Assembly: GCF_030160715.1 (NCBI RefSeq)
Contig: NZ_BSOW01000018.1
Location: 1 to 64,000, forward strand
Source: Bradyrhizobium iriomotense
GTDB lineage: Bacteria; Pseudomonadota; Alphaproteobacteria; Rhizobiales; Xanthobacteraceae
Direction of reading: 5' to 3'
Length of the DNA: 64,000 nt
The translations under genes and the position numbers were made by a program. The notes under the pieces were generated by a model. That model did not search any database and was not told the origin of the DNA. It was given only the letters and a program-made list of their open reading frames with translations. Shown here piece by piece: positions 52,500-61,412 of this stretch; within the stretch, counting starts at the first letter, position 1, and the number at the start of each line of letters is the position of its first letter.

Positions 52500-53728
52500 A
52501 AGCGCTCGGGCCGGTACGGCGCGGGATCGATCGACGGCGTCTCGCCGCTCATCATCTCCGCGAGCAGGCGTCCGGTCGCCGGTCCCAGCGTAAAGCCCTG
52601 GTGACCGTGGCCGAAATTCATCCAGAGGCCGCGATGGCGCGGTGCTGGCCCAAGCACCGGCAACATGTCGGGCGTGCAGGGCCGCGTGCCGTACCACGGC
52701 TCGGGTTCGACGCGGCCGCCGAGATCGAGCAGCTCGCGTGCGGAAGCCTCGGCGCTGGCGAGCTGCACAGGCGTTGCCGGCGCATCCGGCGCGGTCAGCT
52801 CCGCGCCGGTGGTGATACGGATACCCCTGGCCATCGGCCCCATGGCGTAGCCTCTTGCCGTATCGACCAGCGGAATGTCGAGCGTAGCGCCGCCGCTATA
52901 GTGCATGTGATAGCCGCGCTTGCGCACTAGCGGAATGCGGTAGCCGAATTTTTGCAACAGATCGGGCGACCACGGCCCGAGCGTGACGACGACATTGGCC
53001 GCATCGATCGCTCCGTCGTCGGTTTGCACCGACCAGCCCGACGACGTCTGCTGCAACGTCTGAGCATCGCCAAGAAGGATATGGCCGCCGAGACGCTGGA
53101 ACAAATCGGCATAGCTGCCGACCAGCGCACCGGGATCCGACACGGTCCACGTGTCGAGCCAGTGAATGGCGCCGGGAAGATCGTCGCGCAGCAGCGGCTC
53201 GGCTTTCGCCAGCTCGCTGCCCGAGAGCACGCGGAAGTTCACGCCGAAATCGCGCCGGTTTTCCTCCGCTGTCTTGATCGCGAGCTCGAGTGCGGCGGGA
53301 TCGCGGTGCAGCAGCCGGTAACCGGCGCGGCGGATGAGATTGTCGGCGTGAGCTTTGCGGATGAGGATATCGTGCTCTGATGTCGCGTAGGCGATCAGGC
53401 GCGCCCAGGCCTCGCTCGCCTCGCGATGCCGCTTCGGCGCCGAATGCCACCAATAGCGGAGCAGGGGCTCGACGTGACGGTGAAGGGACGTAAGGCTATA
53501 GTGGACGTCGTTGGTGCGGCCGGTCGCGATCTTCAGCAGGGTCGCAAAATCGCGCGGCATCGGATAAGGCCGCACAGCCTCTGCCTGGATCATTCCGGCA
53601 TTGCCGTAGCTGGTTTCCTGGCCCGGCTCCCTGCGATCAATAAGCGTGACCGACCAGCCGCGCCGCTGCAAGTGCAGCGCGGCGCTGACGCCGATCATGC
53701 CGCCGCCGAGGACGATCGCGCTCTGCAT
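52496..53728 (-). CDS. FAD-dependent D-amino-acid dehydrogenase-like oxidase
   Basis: A 410-aa DadA-type flavoprotein: dinucleotide-binding VLGGGMIGVSAALHLQRRGWSVTLIDRREPGQETSYGNAGMI (split in text), FAD motif VVVTLGPWSP, and C-terminal GTRPCTPDMLPVLG...GHGHQGFTLGPATG. It oxidises D-amino acids to keto acids. I use the ATG at 53728 (MQSAIVLGGG), not the GTG at 53734. It is in a cluster with the MFS carrier and the amidase on the same strand. Confidence 0.9.
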   Translation of the reverse strand: MQSAIVLGGGMIGVSAALHLQRRGWSVTLIDRREPGQETSYGNAGMIQAEAVRPYPMPRDFATLLKIATGRTNDVHYSLTSLHRHVEPLLRYWWHSAPKRHREASEAWARLIAYATSEHDILIRKAHADNLIRRAGYRLLHRDPAALELAIKTAEENRRDFGVNFRVLSGSELAKAEPLLRDDLPGAIHWLDTWTVSDPGALVGSYADLFQRLGGHILLGDAQTLQQTSSGWSVQTDDGAIDAANVVVTLGPWSPDLLQKFGYRIPLVRKRGYHMHYSGGATLDIPLVDTARGYAMGPMARGIRITTGAELTAPDAPATPVQLASAEASARELLDLGGRVEPEPWYGTRPCTPDMLPVLGPAPRHRGLWMNFGHGHQGFTLGPATGRLLAEMMSGETPSIDPAPYRPERF

Positions 53729-53741
53729 CGGCACAAGTCCC

Positions 53742-54977
53742 TTAGGCCGGGCGCGGTGCGAGCTTGGGCTGCGCCGTGTGGATGGTCGCTGCGACGACGA
53801 CCGACATCGCAGTCATCGCCACCAGGAAGCCGAAGGCCGCATCGAACGATCCGGTTCCGGTCACGATGAAACCTATCGCCGCCGGCGCCACGAAACCTGC
53901 GCTCTGGCCGCCGAGATTGACCATGCCGACGCCCGATCCGATCTGGTCGTCGCGAAGCAGCTTCGTCGGAAGCGCGACCACCGAGGCCAGCACGAAGGAT
54001 TTGAAGAAATAAACCAGCGACTGGTAGGTGATCAGCACCGCGATCGTTTCCGCCTTGTACATGGCGTAGAGGAAGATGCCGGTCAAAGCGGAGCTGCCGA
54101 TCAGGAGCCATTTTTCGCGCTCGGAGAAGAACGTCGTCATCACCCAGCCGCCGATCGCGGTGGCGATCGTCGCCATCACGAACGGGATCGGCGCCACGAT
54201 GCCGACGGTCTTGAGATCGAGCCCGCGCTGCTGAAGCAGATAGAGCGGCATCCAGGAATCCAGACCCTTGTTGACGCAGCTGAGGCCGAACCACACCACC
54301 ATCAACTGCCAGATCAGCGGGTTCTTCATCAGCTCGCGCATCGGCGCGCGGTCCGCAGGCTTTGCCGTCGCCGCGCTCGCCTTAGCCTCGCCCAGGCGCC
54401 CCAGATGCGGGACGAAGACGAAATAGACCAGCGCGAACACGAGGCCGGCGATGCCGATCGTGTTGAAGGCGTGGCGCCAGCCGAGCCAGAGGATCAGCGG
54501 CGCCATGATCAGCGGCGCGAGCATGCTGCCGGCATAGTTCGACGACAGCAACAGCGCCGACATTTTTGGCCGGCTGTCCTTCTTGAACAGCTCGGCGATG
54601 GCGCGGATGCTCGCCGGCGGAAACCCGCCCTCGGCAATGCCGAAGATGAAACGGATCGCAATCAGCGACGTCAGCGACCAGGCCAGGCTCGTGAAAGCCG
54701 TGAACAGCGACCACATCACGATCGTGACGATCACCACATATTTCGAGCCGAAGCGGTCGGAGAGCCATCCGCCCGGGACCTGCATCGCGGCATAGCCGAG
54801 AAAGAACGCGCTGATGACGATGCCGAGATCGGCGGCCTGGAGATTGAAGTCCTTGCCGATCTGCGCCAGCGCCAGCGAGATCGCCGCGCGGTCGATATAG
54901 GAGATGCAGTAGGCGATGTAGAGCAGGACGAACGCGACTATCCCGGTTTTCCGCTGCGACAATTCAGGCATGCTCAT
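53742..54977 (-). CDS. MFS transporter, anion/cation symporter type
   Basis: A 411-aa, 12-helix major facilitator. The loop-2/3 motif is GGWLSDRFGSKYVV and the helix-1 pattern YCISYIDRAAISLALAQIGKDFNL, with FGIAEGGFPPASIRAIAELF; this is the ACS (anion:cation symporter) family, which takes up organic acids and amino-acid derivatives. The gene lies 14 bases before the oxidase start, in an amidase, MFS, DadA-like operon, so it probably imports the substrate these enzymes act on. Confidence 0.9.
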   Translation of the reverse strand: MSMPELSQRKTGIVAFVLLYIAYCISYIDRAAISLALAQIGKDFNLQAADLGIVISAFFLGYAAMQVPGGWLSDRFGSKYVVIVTIVMWSLFTAFTSLAWSLTSLIAIRFIFGIAEGGFPPASIRAIAELFKKDSRPKMSALLLSSNYAGSMLAPLIMAPLILWLGWRHAFNTIGIAGLVFALVYFVFVPHLGRLGEAKASAATAKPADRAPMRELMKNPLIWQLMVVWFGLSCVNKGLDSWMPLYLLQQRGLDLKTVGIVAPIPFVMATIATAIGGWVMTTFFSEREKWLLIGSSALTGIFLYAMYKAETIAVLITYQSLVYFFKSFVLASVVALPTKLLRDDQIGSGVGMVNLGGQSAGFVAPAAIGFIVTGTGSFDAAFGFLVAMTAMSVVVAATIHTAQPKLAPRPA

Positions 54978-55023
54978 CTCCGTTTCGCCGGCGATCCGGT
55001 GGTGCTGCTAACTCTTCTGTGGG

Positions 55024-56520
55024 TCATTCCCAGGTGAGGAAGCCGGGCGCGGCCGAGAGCGGCGGCGCCGCGGCGAGCCGCGCCAGATCGGGGATCGGGC
55101 GGCAAAGCTGCGGGTTGCCTGCAAACGCGGCCTCGATGCTCGCGGCGACCGAGAGCACGATCGCATCGCCGCCGCGCGGGCCGACGATCTGAAGGCCGAA
55201 GGGCAGGCCCGCTTCATCGAGGCCGAGCGGCAGGCTGAGAGCGGGATGGCCCGGAAGCGTCACCGCGTAGGCGAGCGCGAGCCAATGGAAATAGGATTTG
55301 GTCGGCGCGCCATCGATCTCCGCCGGATAAAGCTCCGACCAGGGCCGCGGGCTCAGCGTGATGGTCGGGCTGATCAGCACATCGCAGCCTGAGAAGAAGC
55401 TTTGATAGGCGCGATAGATCCGCGTCTGCGTGGTCGCGGCGCGCGCGAAGTCTTCAAGCGTGTAGCTCAGGCCTTCCTCGACATTGGTTCGCACGTTCGG
55501 CCCGAGCATCTCGGGACGCTCCTTGTAGTTCTTGCCGTGCATCGCGAGGAATAGGCCTGCGCGCAGCACGGCGAACGCATCGTCGGCGCCGGAGCAATCC
55601 GGCGTCGCCTCGCGGCAGTCGGCAAACAGCGGCGCAAGCTTGCTCACACGGTGGCGGAACACCCGGCGGATCGCCTGCTCGGTCGGGGCAAAGCCAAAGT
55701 CTTCGGTGAAGGCGACGCGCAGCTTGCCCAGCTCGGCAGGACGCGGGGGCGCCCAGCGTTCGGTACGACCGCGTAAGGGTTCGCCGGGCAGGGTGTAGGC
55801 GAGCGGATCACGCGCGTCGTCGCTCGCCATCACCGACAGCATCAGCGCGGTGTCGGCGACGTTGCGCGCCATCGGCCCGTCGGTCGACAGGTTGGACCAG
55901 CCGAAGGCGCGCTTTTCACTGGCGACGAGCCCGTAGGAGGGACGCATGCCGACGATGCCGGCAAAGCCAGCCGGATTGCGCAAGGAGCCGCCGGTGTCGG
56001 AGCCCGAGGCGAGCGGGGCCATGTCGCAGGCGAGCGCCACGGCCGAACCGCCGGAGGAGCCGGCTGCCGAGCGCATGGGATCGAAGGGATTGCCGGTCGC
56101 GCCGAAAACGGGGTTGCGGGTGTTGCCGCCCGCCGCCCATTCTGGCGTATTGGTCTTGCCGAAGACGATTGCACCAGCCGCGCGCAGCCGTGCAACGGAA
56201 GCCTGGTCAGCGGCTGGCACATGATCTTTGAGCAGCGGACTGCCATAGGTCGTGCGCAGCCCGGCGGTGTCCTGGGTGTCCTTGATGAGAACCGGAAGGC
56301 CGTGCAGGGCGCCACGATCCTCGCCGCGGAGGATGGCGGCCTCGGCGTCCTTGGCCGCAGCGCGGGCGCCGGGCTCGTCCAGTGTCACGACGGCGTTCAC
56401 GGCGGGATTGGTGCTGGCGATGCGGGACAGGCAGGCGTCGAGCAGTTCGACGGGCGAGATCGCCCGCGCAGCCAGCAGGCGGCGCAGCTCAACGGCGCTG
56501 GAATCGCAAAGTCCGGACAA
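55024..56520 (-). CDS. Amidase-signature hydrolase
   Basis: The 498-aa enzyme has the amidase Ser-cisSer-Lys triad: Lys in LPVLIKDTQDTAG, cis-Ser and nucleophile Ser in GSSGGSAVALACDMAPLASGSDTGGSLRNPAGF (shown in two parts: GSSGGSA, GSDTGGSLR). It hydrolyses a small amide. The start is most likely the second TTG (56520), because the GAAAGGGA ribosome site is six bases away from it and only zero from the TTG at 56526. It is the first gene of the cluster and divergent from the XRE-cupin regulator. Confidence 0.92.
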   Translation of the reverse strand: MSGLCDSSAVELRRLLAARAISPVELLDACLSRIASTNPAVNAVVTLDEPGARAAAKDAEAAILRGEDRGALHGLPVLIKDTQDTAGLRTTYGSPLLKDHVPAADQASVARLRAAGAIVFGKTNTPEWAAGGNTRNPVFGATGNPFDPMRSAAGSSGGSAVALACDMAPLASGSDTGGSLRNPAGFAGIVGMRPSYGLVASEKRAFGWSNLSTDGPMARNVADTALMLSVMASDDARDPLAYTLPGEPLRGRTERWAPPRPAELGKLRVAFTEDFGFAPTEQAIRRVFRHRVSKLAPLFADCREATPDCSGADDAFAVLRAGLFLAMHGKNYKERPEMLGPNVRTNVEEGLSYTLEDFARAATTQTRIYRAYQSFFSGCDVLISPTITLSPRPWSELYPAEIDGAPTKSYFHWLALAYAVTLPGHPALSLPLGLDEAGLPFGLQIVGPRGGDAIVLSVAASIEAAFAGNPQLCRPIPDLARLAAAPPLSAAPGFLTWE

Positions 56521-56530
56521 TGCCAATCCC

Positions 56531-56545
56531 TTTCAAATTATGAAA
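56531..56545. promoter_or_regulatory. Candidate operator of the amidase operon
   Basis: TTTCA-AATTA-TGAAA is an inverted repeat with five-base arms, placed 10 bases before the amidase start. Position in the divergent spacer makes it a candidate site for the XRE-cupin regulator. The signal is weak. Confidence 0.3.
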
Positions 56546-56728
56546 ACGATTTAGCATATCGGAAAGTACGGCAAGCGCACCAATATTCGTCATACATGGG
56601 CATTTCTTGCGCAAATCCCGGTCTATCTGCCCAACTGACCGGCAAATGAGGTGGTTTGGGATGATTTCCGCCGAAAAGATTAGTCTGATCGGCCAACAAT
56701 TTTTCCGCGATCGTGCTAGATTTGCTGC

Positions 56729-57415
56729 ATGAGCGAGATCACGACGCCCGAAAGTGCCAATTCCCGGCTCGGCCAATGCCTCAAGGCCGCCCGCCAGGCG
56801 CGGGGCCTGACGCTCAAGCAGGTGGCGGAGCGGACGGGCATGGCGCTCTCGACCCTGTCCAAGGTCGAGAACGGCCTGATGTCGCTGACCTACGACAAGC
56901 TGTTGCAGCTCACCTCTGGCCTGAAGATGGAGATCGCCGAGCTGTTCAACCCGGCGACCGCGGTGCGCCCCGAGCAGGGCCGGCCGGTTACGGCGCGGCG
57001 CAGCATCAGCCGCGCGGGGCAGGGGCAGGTCATCAACACGAAGTTCTATACCTACAACTATCAATGCACCGACCTGATCGGCAAACGCATGGTGCCGATC
57101 ATGGCCGAGGTCCGTGCGCGTTCGCTGGAGGAGTTCGGCCCGCTGCTGCGCCACGCTGGTGAAGAGTATTTTCTGGTGACGAGCGGACGCGTGGCCGTCC
57201 ACACCGAGTTTTACGCGCCAGAGATCCTGGGCGAGGGCGACGGGATTTATCTCGACAGCACCATGGGCCACGCCTACCTCAACGCCGGCGACGCGCCTGC
57301 CGCCAAAGCTGTTTGCCTCTGCACCAGCGAAGCGCCCGACCTCTACGACCAGCTCCGCCAAATCGCGTCCCGCGACGTGCCGCCGCTCGACGACGACGAG
57401 CTGCCACCGCTGTAG
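56729..57415 (+). CDS. XRE-family regulator with cupin sensor domain
   Basis: A 228-aa regulator: N-terminal HTH_3 (LGQCLKAARQARGLTLKQVAERTGMALSTLSKVENG..., residues 14-70, split in reading) and C-terminal cupin with FGPLLRHAGEEYFLVTSGRVAVHTE and EGDGIYLDSTMGHAYLNAGD. Such PuuR-like proteins sense small organic ligands, often amino acids or polyamines, and repress the adjacent catabolic genes. Gene is divergent to the amidase, MFS and DadA-like operon, which it likely controls. Confidence 0.92.
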   Translation: MSEITTPESANSRLGQCLKAARQARGLTLKQVAERTGMALSTLSKVENGLMSLTYDKLLQLTSGLKMEIAELFNPATAVRPEQGRPVTARRSISRAGQGQVINTKFYTYNYQCTDLIGKRMVPIMAEVRARSLEEFGPLLRHAGEEYFLVTSGRVAVHTEFYAPEILGEGDGIYLDSTMGHAYLNAGDAPAAKAVCLCTSEAPDLYDQLRQIASRDVPPLDDDELPPL

Positions 57416-57433
57416 GTCTGCTCCAAGGAATCT

Positions 57434-57568
57434 CCCCTCATCCTGAGGAGCCGCGTAAGCGGCGTCTCGAAGGATAGCCCGAGACGAGGGCTGGGCCTTC
57501 ATGGTTCGCCCGACGATGCGAAGCATCGTCCGGAGACGCGCTTCGTGCTCCTCACCATGAGGGTCTAA
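57434..57568. repeat. Dispersed repeat (CCTCATCCTGAGGAG type)
   Basis: The unit starts CCCTCATCCTGAGGAGCCGC and closes GCTCCTCACCATGAGGGTCT, making a long imperfect hairpin around CTTCATGGTTCG. I recognise it as a widespread Bradyrhizobium/Rhodopseudomonas intergenic repeat. It fills the gap between the convergent XRE gene and rne. Confidence 0.8.
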
Positions 57569-57583
57569 GGCCGGCGCTCAACG

Positions 57584-57612
57584 AAAAACGCCCGGCTAAG
57601 CCGGGCGTTTTG
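57584..57612 (-). terminator. Terminator of rne
   Basis: AAAACGCCCGGC and GCCGGGCGTTTT pair across TAA, with A/T runs at both sides, 17 bases past the rne stop. It can act in both directions, also closing the repeat-side transcripts. Confidence 0.85.
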
Positions 57613-57628
57613 TCTGTTGGCGTTCGGC

Positions 57629-60600
57629 CTATTCGCCGCCGCCGAAGCGGCGTGACCACCAGCCGGCGCGACGCGGCTGGGGTGCCGGTGTTTCGACTGC
57701 GGCCTCCGGCGGCTCGGCCGCGGGAACGGGCGGCGTAACCTCGCTGGGCGCCGGCGCGACCTCGGCGGCAGGCTCGGGCTGGCTGCTGAGGAAGCTCACC
57801 TTTTCACGCACGGTCGAACGCCGCCGCGCGGCCTTGTCGTTGTCGGACGCGGTTTCGTCCGCGGCTGCCGGCTCTACAGGAGCCTGCAGCTCGGCGGGCT
57901 CCTCAGGCTGCGGTGCCGATGGTTGAACGGTTGCTTCGGTCTGCGCGATCGACGGCGGAGCGTCGGGCGTGAAGCCGTCGAAATCGGCAACTGCCTGCGT
58001 CGCCTCTGGCGGCGGATTGGCGCTCAGCTCGTCGCTGATCGAACCGGCGAGACCTTCCTCGCCACCGCCGCGCCGGCGGCGACCGCCACGACGTCCACGC
58101 CGGCGGCGGCGCTCGCCGCCACCCTGCTCACCGCGGGCCTGGTCGAACTGCTCCTCGGTCTCTTCGCCTTCCTGCTCCGCGTCGGCTTCCTCGTCGGATT
58201 CACCTGCGGCCATGGCCGGCTCGGGAACGCTCGGCGCGGTGTCTTCGCGAAGCTCGCCCTCGCGCTGGCCGCCGCGTCCGCGACGACGCCGGCGGCGCCG
58301 ACGGCGCTGGCCGTCCTGCTCGGGCGCCGCGTCACCTGCGGCCTGCTCTTCGGCGAGACCCTCGGTCTCGTCGGTCTCGACCTCGGATTCGGTCTCGAGA
58401 TCGAATCCGTCCTCGTCGTCATAGGCTTCTTCGACCGCCGGCGGCGGGCTTGCCGCAGCCTGTGCCGCGAGCAGCGCCTTGGCGGCTTCCAGCGTGTGCA
58501 CCTGCTCGCCGCGGTCGATGACATAGGCCTGCGGCCCGCTGACGGACGGGTCGGCGATGATCGACAGCGTGACCTTGAAGCTGTTCTCGAGATCGCGCAG
58601 ATGGCCGCGCTTGTGGTTCAGCACATAGAGCGCGACGTCGGTGCGGGTGCGGACCACCAGATTGTGGGTCGCGCCCTTCATCAAAATCTCTTCCAGCCCG
58701 CGCAGGAGCTGGAGCGCGACGGAGGAGACCGAGCGCACGTGGCCGGTGCCGCCGCAATGCGGGCAGGGATCGGTCGAGCTCTCGAGCACGCTGGCACGGA
58801 TGCGCTGGCGCGACATCTCCAGAAGGCCGAAATGCGAGATGCGGCCGACCTGGATGCGCGCGCGGTCCTGCCTGAGGCAATCGGACAGCTTGCGCTCGAC
58901 CGCGCGGTTGTTGCGCTTCTCGTCCATGTCGATGAAGTCGATGACGATCAGGCCGGCGAGGTCGCGCAGGCGAAGCTGGCGCGCGACCTCTTCGGCCGCT
59001 TCCAGATTGGTCTTGAGCGCGGTGTCCTCGATATGGTGCTCGCGCGTCGAGCGGCCGGAGTTGACGTCGATCGAGACCAGCGCTTCGGTCTGGTTGATCA
59101 CGACATAGCCGCCGGAGCGCAACTGCACGGTCGGCGAGAACATCGCGTCCAGCTGGCTCTCGACGCCCATGCGCGAGAACAGCGGCTGGCCGTCGCGATA
59201 CTGCTTCACCGCGCTGACATTGGCCGGCATCAGCATTTTCATGAAGTCGCGCGCTTCGCGGTAGCCGCCTTCGCCCGCAACCTGGATCTCGTCGATTTCC
59301 TTGTTGTAGAGGTCGCGCAGCGAGCGCTTGATCAGCGAGCCTTCCTCATAGACGAGGGTCGGCGCCTGCGACTTCAGCGTCAGGTCGCGCACCGTCTCCC
59401 ACATCCGGATCAGGTATTCGAAGTCGCGCTTGATCTCGGGCTTGGTGCGGGAGGCACCGGCTGTGCGCAGGATGATGCCCATGCCCTCGGGCACGTCGAG
59501 GTCCTGCACCACTTCCTTCAGGCGCGAACGATCCTGGGCGCTGGTGATCTTGCGGCTGATGCCGCCGCCGCGCGCAGTGTTCGGCATCAAGACGGCATAG
59601 CGGCCGGCGAGCGACAGATAGGTCGTCAGTGCGGCGCCCTTGTTGCCACGCTCTTCCTTGACGACCTGCACCAGCATCACCTGGCGGCGCTTGATGACTT
59701 CCTGGATCTTGTACTGGCGGCGCGGGCGGAAGGTGCGCTCCGGCACTTCCTCCAGCACGTCGTCGCCGCCGACGGACTCGACGACTTCCTCTTCGGCCTC
59801 TTCCCCGTCCTCGCCGTCCTCGCCATCCTCGGCGTCGTCTTCGGGGGCAGCCTCGGGATGCGGCGCCTCGGCGCTTTCAGCGGCCGCGTACACGGCATCG
59901 GCGGGTTCGATCGCGGCGGTCACGGCTTCGGCCAGCGCCTCGGCATGGAATTCGGGCGCCGGCGCTTCGGAGGCGGCGGCCTCCTGCGGCTCGGCTACCT
60001 CGGACGCGACTACGGGCTCGGCGGCGACGCCCGCGGGCGCCTCGTCGGCATGGTCGTGGTCGTGCTCGCCATCATCGTGATGATGATGGTCATGGTCGTG
60101 ATCATGATCGTCGTGCTCGTGCTCATCATGATCATGATCGTGATCATGAGCCTCGAACGCGTGATGCTCCGCCTCGGTGTGCAGATGCTCGCCCTCGTGC
60201 GCGGCGCCCTCGGCGTTCTCCGGCAGCACCTCGCCTTCGAGCGGCTGGACGGCGAGATCGGCGCCAGCCTCGAGGCCCTCGACGATGTCGCTCTGCACGC
60301 GCTCGCCATGGCCGCGACGACGGGCATTGCGGTGGCGCGAGCGGCGGCGGTTGTGGGAACGGTTCTCGTTCTCCTCCTCGGCCTCGCGATGAGCCTGCTC
60401 CTCGGCCTCGATCAGCGCCTGCCGATCGGCAACCGGGATCTGGTAGTAGTCGGGATGAATTTCGCTGAAGGCGAGGAAGCCGTGGCGGTTGCCGCCATAT
60501 TCGACGAAGGCGGCCTGGAGGGACGGTTCGACCCGTGTGACCTTGGCGAGGTAGATATTGCCGCGCAGTTGCTTGCGTTGCGCGGTCTCGAAATCAAACT

Positions 60601-60679
60601 CTTCGACGCGATTGCCGCGGACCACGACGACCCGGGTCTCTTCCGGGTGGGTGGCATCGATCAACATCTTGTTGGGCAT
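57629..60679 (-). CDS. rne: Ribonuclease E/G with His/Asp-rich insertion
   Basis: The 1016-aa endoribonuclease sets mRNA decay and rRNA processing. The S1 domain (YLAKVTRVEPSLQAAFVEYGGNRHGFLAF and later YKIQEVIKRRQVMLVQVVKEERGNKG) is split by an insertion at about residues 97-330 which includes a His/Asp/Glu run at 161-211. Then come the catalytic region with IDVNSGRST and VIDFIDMDEKRN, and the zinc-link CPHCGGTGH. The last 300 residues are a disordered scaffold rich in Glu, Arg and Pro (RRRRRRRRGRGG). The start ATG at 60679 (MPNKMLIDATHPEE) is the normal one. Confidence 0.95.
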   Translation of the reverse strand: MPNKMLIDATHPEETRVVVVRGNRVEEFDFETAQRKQLRGNIYLAKVTRVEPSLQAAFVEYGGNRHGFLAFSEIHPDYYQIPVADRQALIEAEEQAHREAEEENENRSHNRRRSRHRNARRRGHGERVQSDIVEGLEAGADLAVQPLEGEVLPENAEGAAHEGEHLHTEAEHHAFEAHDHDHDHDEHEHDDHDHDHDHHHHDDGEHDHDHADEAPAGVAAEPVVASEVAEPQEAAASEAPAPEFHAEALAEAVTAAIEPADAVYAAAESAEAPHPEAAPEDDAEDGEDGEDGEEAEEEVVESVGGDDVLEEVPERTFRPRRQYKIQEVIKRRQVMLVQVVKEERGNKGAALTTYLSLAGRYAVLMPNTARGGGISRKITSAQDRSRLKEVVQDLDVPEGMGIILRTAGASRTKPEIKRDFEYLIRMWETVRDLTLKSQAPTLVYEEGSLIKRSLRDLYNKEIDEIQVAGEGGYREARDFMKMLMPANVSAVKQYRDGQPLFSRMGVESQLDAMFSPTVQLRSGGYVVINQTEALVSIDVNSGRSTREHHIEDTALKTNLEAAEEVARQLRLRDLAGLIVIDFIDMDEKRNNRAVERKLSDCLRQDRARIQVGRISHFGLLEMSRQRIRASVLESSTDPCPHCGGTGHVRSVSSVALQLLRGLEEILMKGATHNLVVRTRTDVALYVLNHKRGHLRDLENSFKVTLSIIADPSVSGPQAYVIDRGEQVHTLEAAKALLAAQAAASPPPAVEEAYDDEDGFDLETESEVETDETEGLAEEQAAGDAAPEQDGQRRRRRRRRRGRGGQREGELREDTAPSVPEPAMAAGESDEEADAEQEGEETEEQFDQARGEQGGGERRRRRGRRGGRRRRGGGEEGLAGSISDELSANPPPEATQAVADFDGFTPDAPPSIAQTEATVQPSAPQPEEPAELQAPVEPAAADETASDNDKAARRRSTVREKVSFLSSQPEPAAEVAPAPSEVTPPVPAAEPPEAAVETPAPQPRRAGWWSRRFGGGE
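60046..60199 (-). repeat. His-Asp codon repeat inside rne
   Basis: Codons for alternating His, Asp and Glu (DHDHDHDEHEHDDHDHDH and similar) make a simple-sequence tract of ATGATCATG/GTG-like triplets. It encodes residues 161-211 of RNase E and could change length by slippage. Confidence 0.8.
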
Positions 60680-61412
60680 GTCTTAACTCTTGGCGGCGGC
60701 GGGCGCTATTCACCGTGGGCGCGATGAGCGCTGCCGGGTGACGCGACGGTCCACCTGATTCGGGGGTGAGGGGAAGGCCAAAACACCCGCGCTCGCGCCG
60801 CGCCGAACCGGAAGCCGAGAGGACAACGCGGCGCGCGGAAGCTTCGCTCCGCAATGTCGCGAATTGTCTCTCAGTTTTGGTCGGCACAGTCTGGCGCATC
60901 AAGCGTCGGCCCGTATGAAACGTTGGGCGGCGAGCGCGCCGCCCCTTAATCAGTTGCTGCTGGCCAGGGTTTGGCGCGAAAGCGCTCGCCCCGGGGGGAA
61001 CACGGCCGGGTCCTTGGGATTAAGGAACCGGGTTACGGGCTACGCCGCCTGTCAAAGCCGTCCCTGGCAATTGGAGGTAACCTGGGACCGGCGCCACCGG
61101 AGCCTTGACCCGTCCAACCTCGCTGCCGCGCGCCGCGCTGGCCGTGAAGGAGGGGGGAAAACGCTGGAATCCTCAAACCTTGAGAGTTCCGGCGCGGCAC
61201 CGGGAGGCTGAGAGCGACACAACCGAAAATATTGGCCGTCAGCAGTTCGTACATACGAGGAATGCGACCTTGGTGCAAGGGAGCGTCGGGCGGGCGTCAG
61301 GCGAGCGTCGCGCGCCGGTCACACTTGGCGAGATTTGGTTATTGGGTCATTAAGGGCGGATTAACGCTGTGGTCCTATTGCGTTAGAACAGCTGCTCGGA
61401 GGCACGGAATCG
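60680..61412. other. Long spacer between rne and amiC
   Basis: About 730 bases lie between the divergent genes with no convincing protein. It must hold the rne promoter and leader and the amiC promoter. A candidate for amiC is TTAACG, 17 bases, TAGAAC at about 61361-61389 on the plus strand. Alphaproteobacterial rne leaders can be long and are targets of RNase E feedback; no conserved element could be named by eye. Confidence 0.45.

Noticed and set aside
57923..60727. A 934-aa plus-strand open frame opposite rne
   Set aside because: Antisense shadow of RNase E with no family motifs.
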